In this document: positions 26,924-35,789 of the stretch, in pieces | Layout of the letters: each line of letters opens with the position of its first letter | Numbering within the stretch: the first letter of the stretch is position 1 | NCBI GenBank assembly: GCA_036960305.1 | Contig: JBALWA010000011.1 | Coordinates: 1-64,000 of the forward strand | DNA length: 64,000 bases | Reading direction: 5' to 3' | Source of the DNA: JBALVT01 sp036960305 | GTDB lineage: Bacteria > Pseudomonadota > Gammaproteobacteria > Pseudomonadales > Halieaceae | Translations under genes and position numbers: made by a program | The notes under the pieces: model-generated | Told to the model about the DNA's origin: nothing | Seen by the model: only the letters and a program-made list of their open reading frames with translations | Databases searched by the model: none

Positions 26924-29237
26924 GTCGCTCTAATAAACCCTTGGCTTCCTCTACCTGGCTGCTACTGCCTTCAGCTGCAACCTCTTGCAGGATCTGCTTC
27001 GCACCATCCTCATCACCCATATCGAGATAGGCACGGGCCAAATCGAGTTTGGTGGACATTTCATTGCCACCCTCGGCAAAAACGAGATCTTCCTCGTCAC
27101 CGCCAATCGGGGCTGTGTCGGTAAAATCTGCAGAGAGATCGAGGTCATCCTCGCCCTCGTCATCCCCAGCCTTTGGCAACTCAATTTCCAACTCACCAAA
27201 GTCGGCTTCAAGAGGTTCACCGGTATCTGCCGTCAGGTCCATTTCGGGTGCGAGTTCCAACTTCGCTTCAGCAGGCGCTGAACCCCTTTCATTTAATGGA
27301 TTGGCCGCATCGGCAAGCCAGTCGGCTCCATTGCTGGCATTACGCAGAAAACCCTGCGCACGCGATACAGCCGCGACATCATCAATATCCTGCAGCGCAG
27401 TATATTGTTCCAGTGCATCGTGTTTGTTATCCATCTCGACGCACAATTCTACCAATTTAAGGCGGTAGTCCGGATTGGCAGGCTCATTGCCTATCGCCGT
27501 TTTAAGTAACTCGATCGCCTGCGGATAACGGCCATAGGCGATATAGATATCCGCCTCAGCCAGGGCGTCTCCGGTCTCATCCGAAGCGTATTCATCGTGT
27601 TTGTGCTCACCGTAACCACGGTTAGCCTTGGCTTGTTCCAGCTCCTGCTCGATACTGGAGTCAATATCTGGCTCCAGCTCAAGGTCCAGTTCGGCTTCGA
27701 CAGCGGGCGCTACAGCAGACTCTGCCACAGCGGGCTCACTGCCCTCTGGCGGCTCTTCAATAGCATTCAGCTGAACATCAGAATCCTGCAGTTTCACATC
27801 GGCAAACACTTCACGGCTGGCCGCTTCGCTTTTGCTGTCTTCGCTGTCGCTATCGCCGCGCCGACGCAAGAAGAAGAACACAGCCAAGCCGGCAATCACT
27901 AACAGTCCTATGATATAGCTGAGCGCTCCGCTCCCTTCTTCCTTGACTGGAGCGGGTTTAGCCACCGCGGCTGGCGCCTGAACAGCGGCCGGTTTTTCGG
28001 CGACCGGCTTTGGTTCGGTTTGAGCGGCGGGGGCAGTTGATTCTGCCGCTTCTTTGGCAAGCTCTAAGGCACGGTCAGATGCATCGGCACCTTCCGTCGC
28101 ATTGTCATCTGCGATAGCCGGGTCAGTATCAGTGAGCGCCGTCTGCAGAGCCGATATCTGGTCATCCTTCAAACTGACGATGCGTTGAAGCGTCTCGACT
28201 TGTTGCTCCATCGCAGTGAGGCGCTCTGTCAGATCACCATTTTCACGCTGTTCTTCAAGGAGCTTTTCATCATTACCCGCCGCTGGGGACGATGGTTTAC
28301 CGTCATCATCTCCAGCACTATCCTGCTCTGCCGTCGGCTCGGCGGATATGCGAAGGGACGCTCCGGAGTTATCCTGAGACCTGGCCACACCATCGCGCCA
28401 GTCCTGATTCTGTTGCTGCACCTCGGCCTGTGCCACCGCCAGGTCATCGGAACTGATTTCAGCTTCGCTTGGCAGGTGAATGATGTAGCCCGCTTTAATA
28501 CGGTTGATGTTGCCATCGATAAAAGCTTTGGGGTTGAGGCGCTGGATATCCAACATGGTCTGGTGCACGGACGCACCTTCGGGCTTCGCTCTAAGCGCAA
28601 TCCCCCAAAGCGTCTCGTCCCGCTGGATCATATACTGATCACCAGCCAGGGGAGTATCCGAGGCATCCGAGCCAAACCCACGTTTGGGCATTTGCCCGGG
28701 TGGCAAACCGGATTTATGGGTTTTTACATGGGTTCCGCTATTAACGGCGCCCGTTTGGGTCTTTTTTTTTGCCGACTCCGGCTCGCCTTCTACCTCGGAA
28801 ACCCGTTGCTGGGCTGAAACCAGCGGGGCCTGATTGTCGAAAACCGGCGGGTCAACCAGAACCGTGTACTCCCGCAGCAGGCGACCCGAGGGCCAGCGAG
28901 CTTCTATCAGGAAGTCCAGGTAGGGTTCCAGTACAGGATCTTCAGAGGTCACGATGATTTTGCCGCGACCCTGACCGTCTACTGTGATTTTGAATTTAAT
29001 ATTGGTTAAAAAATAGGCGCGATCAACACCGAGCTTGTCGAAGTCTTCGCTGGTCGCCAAGCGCACACGAATCTGGTCTTCGTGCAGCCCCCCCGTATTG
29101 AGAATATCTACGGTAGCCGTTAAAGGCTCATTGAGAAAAGATTCAAGCTTCAGCTCTCCCAAGCCGAGCGCCGCCACCACACTGGTATGCATACATCCCA
29201 GTGTCAGTACTGCTGCAGTAGCTAACCTACGAGCCAT
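26916..29237 (-). CDS. fimV: FimV-like polar/motility hub protein
   Basis: A 773-residue bitopic inner-membrane protein. In order: signal peptide (1-23), FimV N-terminal domain (24-130), a LysM peptidoglycan-binding domain (about 203-260, YMIQRDETLWGIALRAK), a coiled coil (about 325-370), an Ala/Pro-rich linker, one membrane helix (about 435-457, IIGLLVIAGLAVFFFLRRR), a long acidic cytoplasmic part with TPR-like repeats, and a C-terminal FimV motif (DMGDEDGAKQILQEV). Family members organise the cell pole, type IV pili and twitching; that role is inferred here. Confidence 0.95.
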   Translation of the reverse strand: MARRLATAAVLTLGCMHTSVVAALGLGELKLESFLNEPLTATVDILNTGGLHEDQIRVRLATSEDFDKLGVDRAYFLTNIKFKITVDGQGRGKIIVTSEDPVLEPYLDFLIEARWPSGRLLREYTVLVDPPVFDNQAPLVSAQQRVSEVEGEPESAKKKTQTGAVNSGTHVKTHKSGLPPGQMPKRGFGSDASDTPLAGDQYMIQRDETLWGIALRAKPEGASVHQTMLDIQRLNPKAFIDGNINRIKAGYIIHLPSEAEISSDDLAVAQAEVQQQNQDWRDGVARSQDNSGASLRISAEPTAEQDSAGDDDGKPSSPAAGNDEKLLEEQRENGDLTERLTAMEQQVETLQRIVSLKDDQISALQTALTDTDPAIADDNATEGADASDRALELAKEAAESTAPAAQTEPKPVAEKPAAVQAPAAVAKPAPVKEEGSGALSYIIGLLVIAGLAVFFFLRRRGDSDSEDSKSEAASREVFADVKLQDSDVQLNAIEEPPEGSEPAVAESAVAPAVEAELDLELEPDIDSSIEQELEQAKANRGYGEHKHDEYASDETGDALAEADIYIAYGRYPQAIELLKTAIGNEPANPDYRLKLVELCVEMDNKHDALEQYTALQDIDDVAAVSRAQGFLRNASNGADWLADAANPLNERGSAPAEAKLELAPEMDLTADTGEPLEADFGELEIELPKAGDDEGEDDLDLSADFTDTAPIGGDEEDLVFAEGGNEMSTKLDLARAYLDMGDEDGAKQILQEVAAEGSSSQVEEAKGLLERLD

Positions 29238-29427
29238 AGTAATGCCTTATTATTTTACCTGCCATTCGTAGCCGGTATCCCCGTGGGTCCAGCGCCTAAA
29301 TCCGGACTATCACCTGTGCAAGACAAAAATCAATTAAACCACCACCAACTAATGTGATGTATATGGCACGTCCCTGCACTCGTGACAACCCGGCCCCTAA
29401 CCTAGTCACTTCCGATCCAAGTATCTT

Positions 29428-30450
29428 TTATATATAGGTATTAATCAAGCACTCGGCAATTTGCACACTATTGAGGGCCGCCCCCTTTCTGACGTTGTCG
29501 GACACTACCCAAAGGTCAAGCCCTCTGGGGTGCGAAATATCCTCTCTAATCCGCCCCACGAAAACCGGATCATGGCCCGCAGAGTCCCCTACAGCCGTGG
29601 GATAGCCGCCATCTGCCCGCTCGTCCATGACGGTTACGCCCGGGGCATTTTCCAGCAGATTTCTGGCCTGTTCCGCAGTGATTTTGTCCACGGTTTCCAC
29701 ATGTACAGCTTCAGAATGGCCAAAAAATACCGGAACTCTTACACAGGTTGGATTAACCTGAATACTGCTATTGGCGAAAATTTTCTGTGTTTCCCAGACC
29801 ATTTTCATTTCCTCACGGGTATAACCGTTTTCCTCGAAGGTATCGATGTGAGGTAGAACGTTAAAAGCGATCTGCTTTGGATAGACTTCACACTCGGCTT
29901 CCTTGCCGTTAAGAAGCCTGGCGGTTTGTCCTGCGAGCTCTTCAATCGCTTCTTTGCCAGTGCCTGACACCGCCTGGTAAGTAGCGACGTTAATGCGTTC
30001 AATACCGACTGCATCGTAAATTGGCTTCAGCGCTACCAGCATCTGAATTGTTGAGCAGTTCGGATTGGCAATGATATTTCGCTTGCTGTACCCGGCGATC
30101 GCCTCGGGATTCACTTCGGGGACAATCAACGGAATATCCTCATCACGACGAAAATGCGAGGTATTGTCAATGACCACACAGCCAGCAGCTGCCGCTTTTG
30201 GAGCAAACTCCTCAGAGATACTTCCGCCGGCCGAGAACAGACCAATCTGTGCCTGGCTAAAATCGAATTCAGCCAAATCGGTCACCCGGACCGTCTTGCC
30301 CTTGAACATGATAGTTTTTCCGGCCGAGCGACTACTCGCCAGCGCGTACAAGTTACGCACCGGAAAATCCCGCTCCTCCAGAATGGATATCATTGCCTCT
30401 CCAACCGCCCCGGTTGCACCGACAACTGCCACATCATATAAATCAGTCAT
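29428..30450 (-). CDS. asd: Aspartate-semialdehyde dehydrogenase
   Basis: A 340-residue NADPH enzyme converting aspartyl phosphate to aspartate semialdehyde, the branch to Lys/DAP, Met and Thr. The Rossmann motif is VVGATGAVGEAM; the active-site Cys is in NPNCSTIQMLVAL; the substrate Arg/His region is GFGHSEAVHVE-like (here FFGHSEAVHVETV). The ATG at 30450 is preferred over a GTG three codons earlier. About 190 bp separate it from fimV, in which I see no further feature. Confidence 0.96.
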   Translation of the reverse strand: MTDLYDVAVVGATGAVGEAMISILEERDFPVRNLYALASSRSAGKTIMFKGKTVRVTDLAEFDFSQAQIGLFSAGGSISEEFAPKAAAAGCVVIDNTSHFRRDEDIPLIVPEVNPEAIAGYSKRNIIANPNCSTIQMLVALKPIYDAVGIERINVATYQAVSGTGKEAIEELAGQTARLLNGKEAECEVYPKQIAFNVLPHIDTFEENGYTREEMKMVWETQKIFANSSIQVNPTCVRVPVFFGHSEAVHVETVDKITAEQARNLLENAPGVTVMDERADGGYPTAVGDSAGHDPVFVGRIREDISHPRGLDLWVVSDNVRKGAALNSVQIAECLINTYI

Positions 30451-30496
30451 TTGTTCCACTCTCTTACGTCAATCAAAAAATTCGTCCAATCCAGAT

Positions 30497-31588
30497 TTAG
30501 GAAACCTGGCTCTCCAGCGTCGCGACTACTGCCGCACCCATCTCCGCGGTCGATACCAGGGTCTGTCCTTCGGAAAAAATATCCGGTGTGCGCAGACCCT
30601 GATCCAGCACCTGGCTTACCGCCAGCTCAATCGCATCAGCCGCGTCCGGCGAAGCCAGCGTATAGCGCAGCATCATCGCTACCGACAGGATCGTGGCCAG
30701 GGGGTTTGCCTTGCCCTGACCCGCAATGTCCGGAGCCGAGCCATGACAGGGTTCATACATACCACGCCCGGCCTGGTCCAGGGATGCAGATGGCAACATC
30801 CCTATCGAGCCCGTCAACATGGCCGCTGCGTCTGACAAAATATCGCCAAACATATTACCGGTTACCATCACATCAAATTGCTTGGGCGCCATCACCAGTT
30901 GCATCGCTGCGTTGTCCACATAGATATGTGTCAATTCAACGTCTGGATATTCCTTGCCAACCTCCTCCATGATCTCCCGCCAAAGAATGGTCACTTCGAG
31001 TACATTGGATTTATCGACAGAACACACGCGCTTGTCCCGCTTGCGCGCGAGCGAAAATGCCAAATGGGCGATTCTTCGTATTTCAGATTCACGGTAGACG
31101 TAAGTATTGAAGCCCTCTCGCTCGCCGTTCTCCAGCGTCCTTATGCCACGGGGCTCGCCAAAGTAAATCCCCCCGGTCAACTCACGAACGATCAGGATAT
31201 CGAGGCCGGCAACGAGCTCCGGCTTCAAGCTGGAAGCGTCGGCTAGCTGTGGGTACAAAATCGCCGGGCGCAAATTCCCGAACAGCTGTAGCTCGGAACG
31301 GATCCCTAACAGGCCTTTTTCCGGCCGCAGATGGCGCTCGACATTGTCCCACTTTGGGCCGCCCACAGCACCCAGTAAGATCGCGTCAGCCGCTCTCGCC
31401 TTCTCCAGCGTCTCATCTGGCAGGGGCACACCGCAATCATCCAACGCAGCCCCGCCCAGCAGTCCATACTCCAGCTCAAGGCCCAAATCGAATTTTTTGT
31501 CGATCGTCTGTAGTACAGAGACCGCTTCGGTCATAATTTCTGGCCCGATATAATCGCCGGGAAGAACCAGTATTTTTTTCTTGCTCAC
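30497..31588 (-). CDS. leuB: 3-isopropylmalate dehydrogenase
   Basis: A 363-residue NAD enzyme for the oxidative decarboxylation step of Leu synthesis. Family segments: ELTGGIYFG, YVDNAAMQLVMAPKQFDV, TGNMFGDILSDAAAML, GSAPDIAGQGKANP. The N-terminal signature reads LPGDYIGPEI, with Tyr where most LeuB proteins have Gly. GTG at 31588 is the better start (GGAG eight bases upstream) than the GTG at 31597, which abuts the Shine-Dalgarno. It follows leuD by 48 bp. Confidence 0.96.
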   Translation of the reverse strand: MSKKKILVLPGDYIGPEIMTEAVSVLQTIDKKFDLGLELEYGLLGGAALDDCGVPLPDETLEKARAADAILLGAVGGPKWDNVERHLRPEKGLLGIRSELQLFGNLRPAILYPQLADASSLKPELVAGLDILIVRELTGGIYFGEPRGIRTLENGEREGFNTYVYRESEIRRIAHLAFSLARKRDKRVCSVDKSNVLEVTILWREIMEEVGKEYPDVELTHIYVDNAAMQLVMAPKQFDVMVTGNMFGDILSDAAAMLTGSIGMLPSASLDQAGRGMYEPCHGSAPDIAGQGKANPLATILSVAMMLRYTLASPDAADAIELAVSQVLDQGLRTPDIFSEGQTLVSTAEMGAAVVATLESQVS

Positions 31589-31636
31589 GCTGTTCACTCC
31601 AATTTCAAATCTTGAATACTACACACTAAATGGCAA

Positions 31637-32284
31637 CTACTTGATGACACCGAACAACCAGGGCGACTTTTGCTGCCAGTCCTGCTCATAGGTCCTGATA
31701 GCCTGCTCACTCTGCAGCGTCAAGCCTATGTCGTCGAGGCCATTGAGCAAGCAGTGCTTGCGAAATTCATCAACCTCGAAAGCTATCTCTTCCCCACAGG
31801 GTTTCACGACAAGTTGTCGGTGCAGATCTACCGTCAGCTGGTAGCCCTCCTGCGCATACATTTTCTCAAACAAATCGGCGACAACATCAGCCGGCAATGC
31901 GATGGGTAACACGCCATTTTTGAAGCAGTTGTTATAAAAAATATCGGCGAAACTCGGCGCAATGACACAGTCAAAACCATAATCTTCCAGTGCCCATGGC
32001 GCGTGCTCCCGGCTAGACCCGCAACCGAAATTCTCTCGGGCGAGTAAAATAGAAGCGCCCTGATAACGTAGCTTGTTCAGGGGAAAATCAGGGTTAAGCG
32101 GTCGATTGCTGTTGTCCTGTCCCGGCTGCCCCTCATCCAAATACCGTAACTCATCAAACAAGTTGGGGCCAAAGCCGCTGCGCTTGATAGACTTCAGAAA
32201 CTGCTTGGGAATAATGAGATCGGTATCCACATTCGCCCTGTCCATGGGAGCGACCACACCCTGCATTACTGTAAAACTCTTCAT
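31637..32284 (-). CDS. leuD: 3-isopropylmalate dehydratase small subunit
   Basis: A 215-residue swivel-domain subunit that pairs with LeuC. Motifs: DRANVDTDLIIPKQFLK near the N-terminus and ENFGCGSSREHAPWAL. Its ATG overlaps the leuC stop (ATGA), so the subunits are coupled. It isomerises 2-isopropylmalate to 3-isopropylmalate together with the Fe-S large subunit. Confidence 0.98.
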   Translation of the reverse strand: MKSFTVMQGVVAPMDRANVDTDLIIPKQFLKSIKRSGFGPNLFDELRYLDEGQPGQDNSNRPLNPDFPLNKLRYQGASILLARENFGCGSSREHAPWALEDYGFDCVIAPSFADIFYNNCFKNGVLPIALPADVVADLFEKMYAQEGYQLTVDLHRQLVVKPCGEEIAFEVDEFRKHCLLNGLDDIGLTLQSEQAIRTYEQDWQQKSPWLFGVIK

Positions 32285-33714
32285 CGTCCGCTCTCCTGCC
32301 AGTCACGTACATCGACAAAATGACCCGCTACTGCCGCCGCAGCTGCCATCGCCGGACTCACCAGGTGGGTACGCCCACCGGAACCCTGACGACCTTCAAA
32401 GTTTCTATTCGACGTCGAGGCACAGTGTTCCCCACGCCCCAACTTATCCGCATTCATTGCCAGACACATGGAACAACCGGGCTCGCGCCACTCCATCCCC
32501 GCATCGATGAACACCTTATCGAGCCCTTCCTCTTCAGCCTGTTTTTTTACCTCGCCCGAACCGGGAACCACCAGGGCCTGGTTTACAGTACTTGCCACCC
32601 GCTTGCCCTTGACGACCTCAGCCGCTGCACGTAAGTCTTCTATCCGGGAATTAGTGCAGGAACCGATAAAAACCTTGTCCAGTTGGATATCCGTGATAGA
32701 TGAACCACCATCCAGCCCCATGTATTCGAGGGCACGCTCTACCGCTTCGCGTTCCGGGCCAGCGGTCATCACCTGAGGGTCGGGCAGCGTGCCATCCACA
32801 GGCAGCACCATTTCCGGAGAAGTTCCCCAGGTCACCTGGGGGCGTATATCCTCGCCTTGAATGTGTACAACTTTGTCAAAAACCGCATCCTCATCGGAAT
32901 GCAGGTTTTCCCAGGCAGCAACCGCTGCGTCCCACATGCTGTCGGAAGGTGCGTAGGTGCGCCCCTTGACGTAATCCAGGGTTTTCTCGTCTACCGCCAC
33001 CATGCCAACGCGGGCACCCGCTTCAATAGACATATTGCACATGGTCATACGGCCCTCGATACTCATATCGCGAACGACCTGACCACCGAATTCAATGGCA
33101 CAGCCCGTGCCGCCGGCGGTTCCAATCTCGCCGATCACAGCCAGTACCGCGTCCTTGGCGGTAACACCCGCCGGCAACGAACCGTCGATTCGTACCAGCA
33201 TGTTCTTCATTTTCTTCTGGATAAGACACTGCGTGGCAAGCACATGCTCAACCTCGGACGTACCAATGCCGTGCGCCAATGCCCCAAGAGCACCGTGGGT
33301 CGATGTATGGGAATCACCGCAAACAACGGTCATGCCAGGGAGCGTCGCCCCCTGCTCAGGTCCCACCACATGAACAATGCCCTGACGGACATCATTAATG
33401 TCGAACTTGACGATGTTAAAATCTTCGCAGTTCTCATCCAGTGTCTGCACCTGTAAGCGGGAAACAGGATCGGCAATAGCCGCCACACCACCCAGGCGCT
33501 CTGTTCGCTCAGTGGGTACGTTGTGATCAGGCACGGCAAGGTTGGCATCTATTCGCCAGGGCGCCCGCCCGGCAATACGCAGCCCCTCGAAGGCCTGTGG
33601 CGATGTCACTTCGTGAATCAACTGGCGATCGATGTAAATAAGTGCCGTGCCATCGTCACGTAACTCCACCAGGTGGCTTTGCCATAATTTGTCGTAAAGA
33701 GTCTGTCCGGCCAT
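32281..33714 (-). CDS. leuC: 3-isopropylmalate dehydratase large subunit
   Basis: A 477-residue aconitase-superfamily subunit carrying the 4Fe-4S cluster, with ligating cysteines in FIGSCTNSRIEDL and GCSMCLAMN. Other signatures: VCGDSHTSTHGALGALAHGIG and ASTSNRNFEGRQG. It is the first gene of leuCDB and diverges from a LysR gene across 125 bp containing overlapping promoters (33762-33799). Confidence 0.98.
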   Translation of the reverse strand: MAGQTLYDKLWQSHLVELRDDGTALIYIDRQLIHEVTSPQAFEGLRIAGRAPWRIDANLAVPDHNVPTERTERLGGVAAIADPVSRLQVQTLDENCEDFNIVKFDINDVRQGIVHVVGPEQGATLPGMTVVCGDSHTSTHGALGALAHGIGTSEVEHVLATQCLIQKKMKNMLVRIDGSLPAGVTAKDAVLAVIGEIGTAGGTGCAIEFGGQVVRDMSIEGRMTMCNMSIEAGARVGMVAVDEKTLDYVKGRTYAPSDSMWDAAVAAWENLHSDEDAVFDKVVHIQGEDIRPQVTWGTSPEMVLPVDGTLPDPQVMTAGPEREAVERALEYMGLDGGSSITDIQLDKVFIGSCTNSRIEDLRAAAEVVKGKRVASTVNQALVVPGSGEVKKQAEEEGLDKVFIDAGMEWREPGCSMCLAMNADKLGRGEHCASTSNRNFEGRQGSGGRTHLVSPAMAAAAAVAGHFVDVRDWQESGR

Positions 33715-33761
33715 GGGAACACCCCGCAGTTAGTTAACAAGTAAGAAGAATTGAGGCTGCG

Positions 33762-33799
33762 ATAATACGCTTGACGTAACAATAACTCCAATTTATTAT
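33762..33799. promoter_or_regulatory. Overlapping divergent promoters of leuC and the LysR gene
   Basis: Plus strand: TTGACG (33771-33776), 17 bp, TATTAT (33794-33799), pointing at the LysR gene. Minus strand: TTGGAG (ctccaa at 33786-33791), 18 bp, TATTAT (ataata at 33762-33767), pointing at leuC. The two elements interleave, so RNA polymerase cannot occupy both at once, an arrangement typical of a LysR regulator that represses itself and activates its neighbour. The regulator-target link is inference. Confidence 0.55.
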
Positions 33800-33839
33800 T
33801 TTTATAGTTTGGATAACCAATAGGAATAGATAAACATTC

Positions 33840-34718
33840 ATGGAAACTCAAAACCTGAAGGCCTTCGTACTGGTGGCTGAAACCGGATCATTCTCAGTGG
33901 CCGCAGAAAAACTGCATTTGACCCAACCGGCGGTCAGTAAGCGTATCGCCCTGTTGGAAGAGCAACTCGATAGCAATTTGTTTGACCGTATCGGCCGTAC
34001 TGTCAGTCTGACAGAGGCAGGGAAAGCACTGCTTCCTCACGCCCGTACGATCTCGAGCCAACTGCTGGCGGCGGAACAGTCCGTGCGCGATTTGTCAGGC
34101 GATGTGACCGGGCATCTAAGACTGGCAACAAGCCATCATATCGGCCTTCACCGATTGCCGCCGGTGCTCAGCGAGTTTAGTAGTGCTTTTAAGGGAGTAA
34201 AGATCGATATCGATTTCATGGACTCGGAACAAGCTTATGAATTGGTATTGCAGGGTAAGATCGAACTGGCGATTGTTACCCTGGCACCCTTGGCAGAACC
34301 CAGCATCATCACCCAAGCGATCTGGAAAGACCCTCTGGATTTCATGGCCTCCAACTCCCACGAATTAGCGTCCAGAAACAGTTGTGAGCTTGAGTACCTG
34401 AGCCAGTGCCCGGCCATTCTTCCCGGACTCAACACCTATACCGGGCAGATTGTTAAACGGCTATTTGACCAACACGAGTTGCAACTGCAGGTGTCCATGG
34501 CCACTAATTACCTGGAAACCATCCGCATGATGGCCTCTGTCGGACTGGGGTGGACCGTGCTACCACGCAGTATGCGGGACGAGTCCCTGACCGCACTGAC
34601 AGTGCCGGAAATTGAAATAGAGAGAACCCTGGGACTGGTCTACCACCGCGGGCGCAGCCTATCGCGGGCGGCTTTGGCGTTTACCGGAACACTGAGGCAA
34701 TTTGCCGATGAGGGCTAA
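33840..34718 (+). CDS. LysR-family transcriptional regulator
   Basis: A 292-residue regulator. The N-terminal winged helix-turn-helix (about 1-60) contains FVLVAETGSFSVAAEKLHLT then QPAVSKRIALLE; residues 90-290 form the periplasmic-binding-protein-like effector domain. It is divergent from leuCDB, so regulation of leucine synthesis (possibly with 2-isopropylmalate as effector) is plausible but unproven. AGGA lies 13 bases from the ATG, a long spacing. Its stop overlaps the convergent thioesterase stop by 4 bp. Confidence 0.92.
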   Translation: METQNLKAFVLVAETGSFSVAAEKLHLTQPAVSKRIALLEEQLDSNLFDRIGRTVSLTEAGKALLPHARTISSQLLAAEQSVRDLSGDVTGHLRLATSHHIGLHRLPPVLSEFSSAFKGVKIDIDFMDSEQAYELVLQGKIELAIVTLAPLAEPSIITQAIWKDPLDFMASNSHELASRNSCELEYLSQCPAILPGLNTYTGQIVKRLFDQHELQLQVSMATNYLETIRMMASVGLGWTVLPRSMRDESLTALTVPEIEIERTLGLVYHRGRSLSRAALAFTGTLRQFADEG

Positions 34719-35194
34719 TTTGAGTTTGTTGTACCAACCGCGATGCCATCTCCTCGGTCATCCCCCTTCCACAATCCCTCGTGATCTGGCAGGTAGAACG
34801 TCCCATTAAAGCGGGCCACGACGCCATCGCTGTTACTGATAAGTCCATTGCAAAAGCCAAATCGTCTCTTTAGCGTAACCTGAACCACATCAGCTTGAAG
34901 CCACTCGCCCATCCGCCCGGCGGAGATAAAATCCAGGCTCAGGTTAATCGTCGGACTGCCCGTACGTACGCCGCGGGCCACGTTGACCCCCGATGTTGCG
35001 GTAATATCAGCCAGGGTCATTAGCACTCCTCCATGGCATATACCCATCGTATTGGCATGGACGTCCGTCACAAACAGTCCAAAACTGACAGCGCCATCCT
35101 CAACCCGGCGATAACAGGGCCCAATCGCATCAATAAAACCAAGACCAGTCGGCAATTCTGTAAAATCCGCCGGCACCTTGTCATCACTCATCAC
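34715..35194 (-). CDS. PaaI-family hotdog thioesterase
   Basis: A 159-residue hotdog-fold protein. The active-site helix region is TMGICHGGVLMTLADITA, matching the HGG signature of PaaI/YdiI-type acyl-CoA thioesterases; INLSLDFISAGRMGEWL follows. The physiological acyl-CoA is unknown. The start is GTG at 35192-35194 (AGGA seven bases upstream) or the next codon, an ATG. It follows the flavodoxin-like gene by 9 bp and is probably co-transcribed with it. Confidence 0.88.
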   Translation of the reverse strand: MMSDDKVPADFTELPTGLGFIDAIGPCYRRVEDGAVSFGLFVTDVHANTMGICHGGVLMTLADITATSGVNVARGVRTGSPTINLSLDFISAGRMGEWLQADVVQVTLKRRFGFCNGLISNSDGVVARFNGTFYLPDHEGLWKGDDRGDGIAVGTTNSN

Positions 35195-35203
35195 AATCTT
35201 TTC

Positions 35204-35659
35204 CTAATAAATGCCCATATTCAGTCCAGCCGAAAATGCCTGACCAAGCTCCCGACTTCTGTCTCTAAATGCCTCAGTGACTTCACCGCGTAACATCAGG
35301 GGCTCCGAGGCAAGAGGAAACGGATACCCGGACAAAATTCGCTCTGCCTGTCGCACCGCGCCGCGACCGTCATTGCCGGCACTGACCAGCAGCGCGCAAG
35401 GTCGAACAAGCCCTCGCGCAATGGCAGGATAGAACGTGCGATCAAGGAAGTCTTTCATAGTGCCACAGAGAGAACCCGAATTTTCCGCCATGACCAGCAA
35501 TACTGCGTCCGCAGATGCCAGGTCTTCCACGCCCGCATCCCAGGCGCGCCTGACGACGATGTCAACGCCCTCTTCCAGCCTGGCGCCCTCGCAGGCCGAC
35601 TGGGCCAACTGGGCACTGCTGCCACTTTGGCTATGGTAAACGATGAGCAGTGTTTTCAT
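35204..35659 (-). CDS. Flavodoxin-like (NADPH-dependent FMN reductase-like) protein
   Basis: A 151-residue single-domain flavodoxin fold. The phosphate-binding loop for FMN is IVYHSQSGSSAQLAQ near the N-terminus; ADAVLLVMAENSGSLCGTMK and the SAGNDGRG segment form the isoalloxazine contacts typical of flavodoxin/NAD(P)H oxidoreductase-like proteins. The partner and substrate are unknown. It is the first gene of a two-gene minus-strand unit with the thioesterase. Confidence 0.82.
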   Translation of the reverse strand: MKTLLIVYHSQSGSSAQLAQSACEGARLEEGVDIVVRRAWDAGVEDLASADAVLLVMAENSGSLCGTMKDFLDRTFYPAIARGLVRPCALLVSAGNDGRGAVRQAERILSGYPFPLASEPLMLRGEVTEAFRDRSRELGQAFSAGLNMGIY

Positions 35660-35789
35660 TTAGAGTCACCCGGTATTCGATGTATCGATTGGAACACAGC
35701 GTACTGCGACTGTCATGTGCGCCAATGTCGGCCCTGTTCAAGACTGAAGACTAGTGGTCTAATACCGTGCCACGATCAAGGATAAGTTT

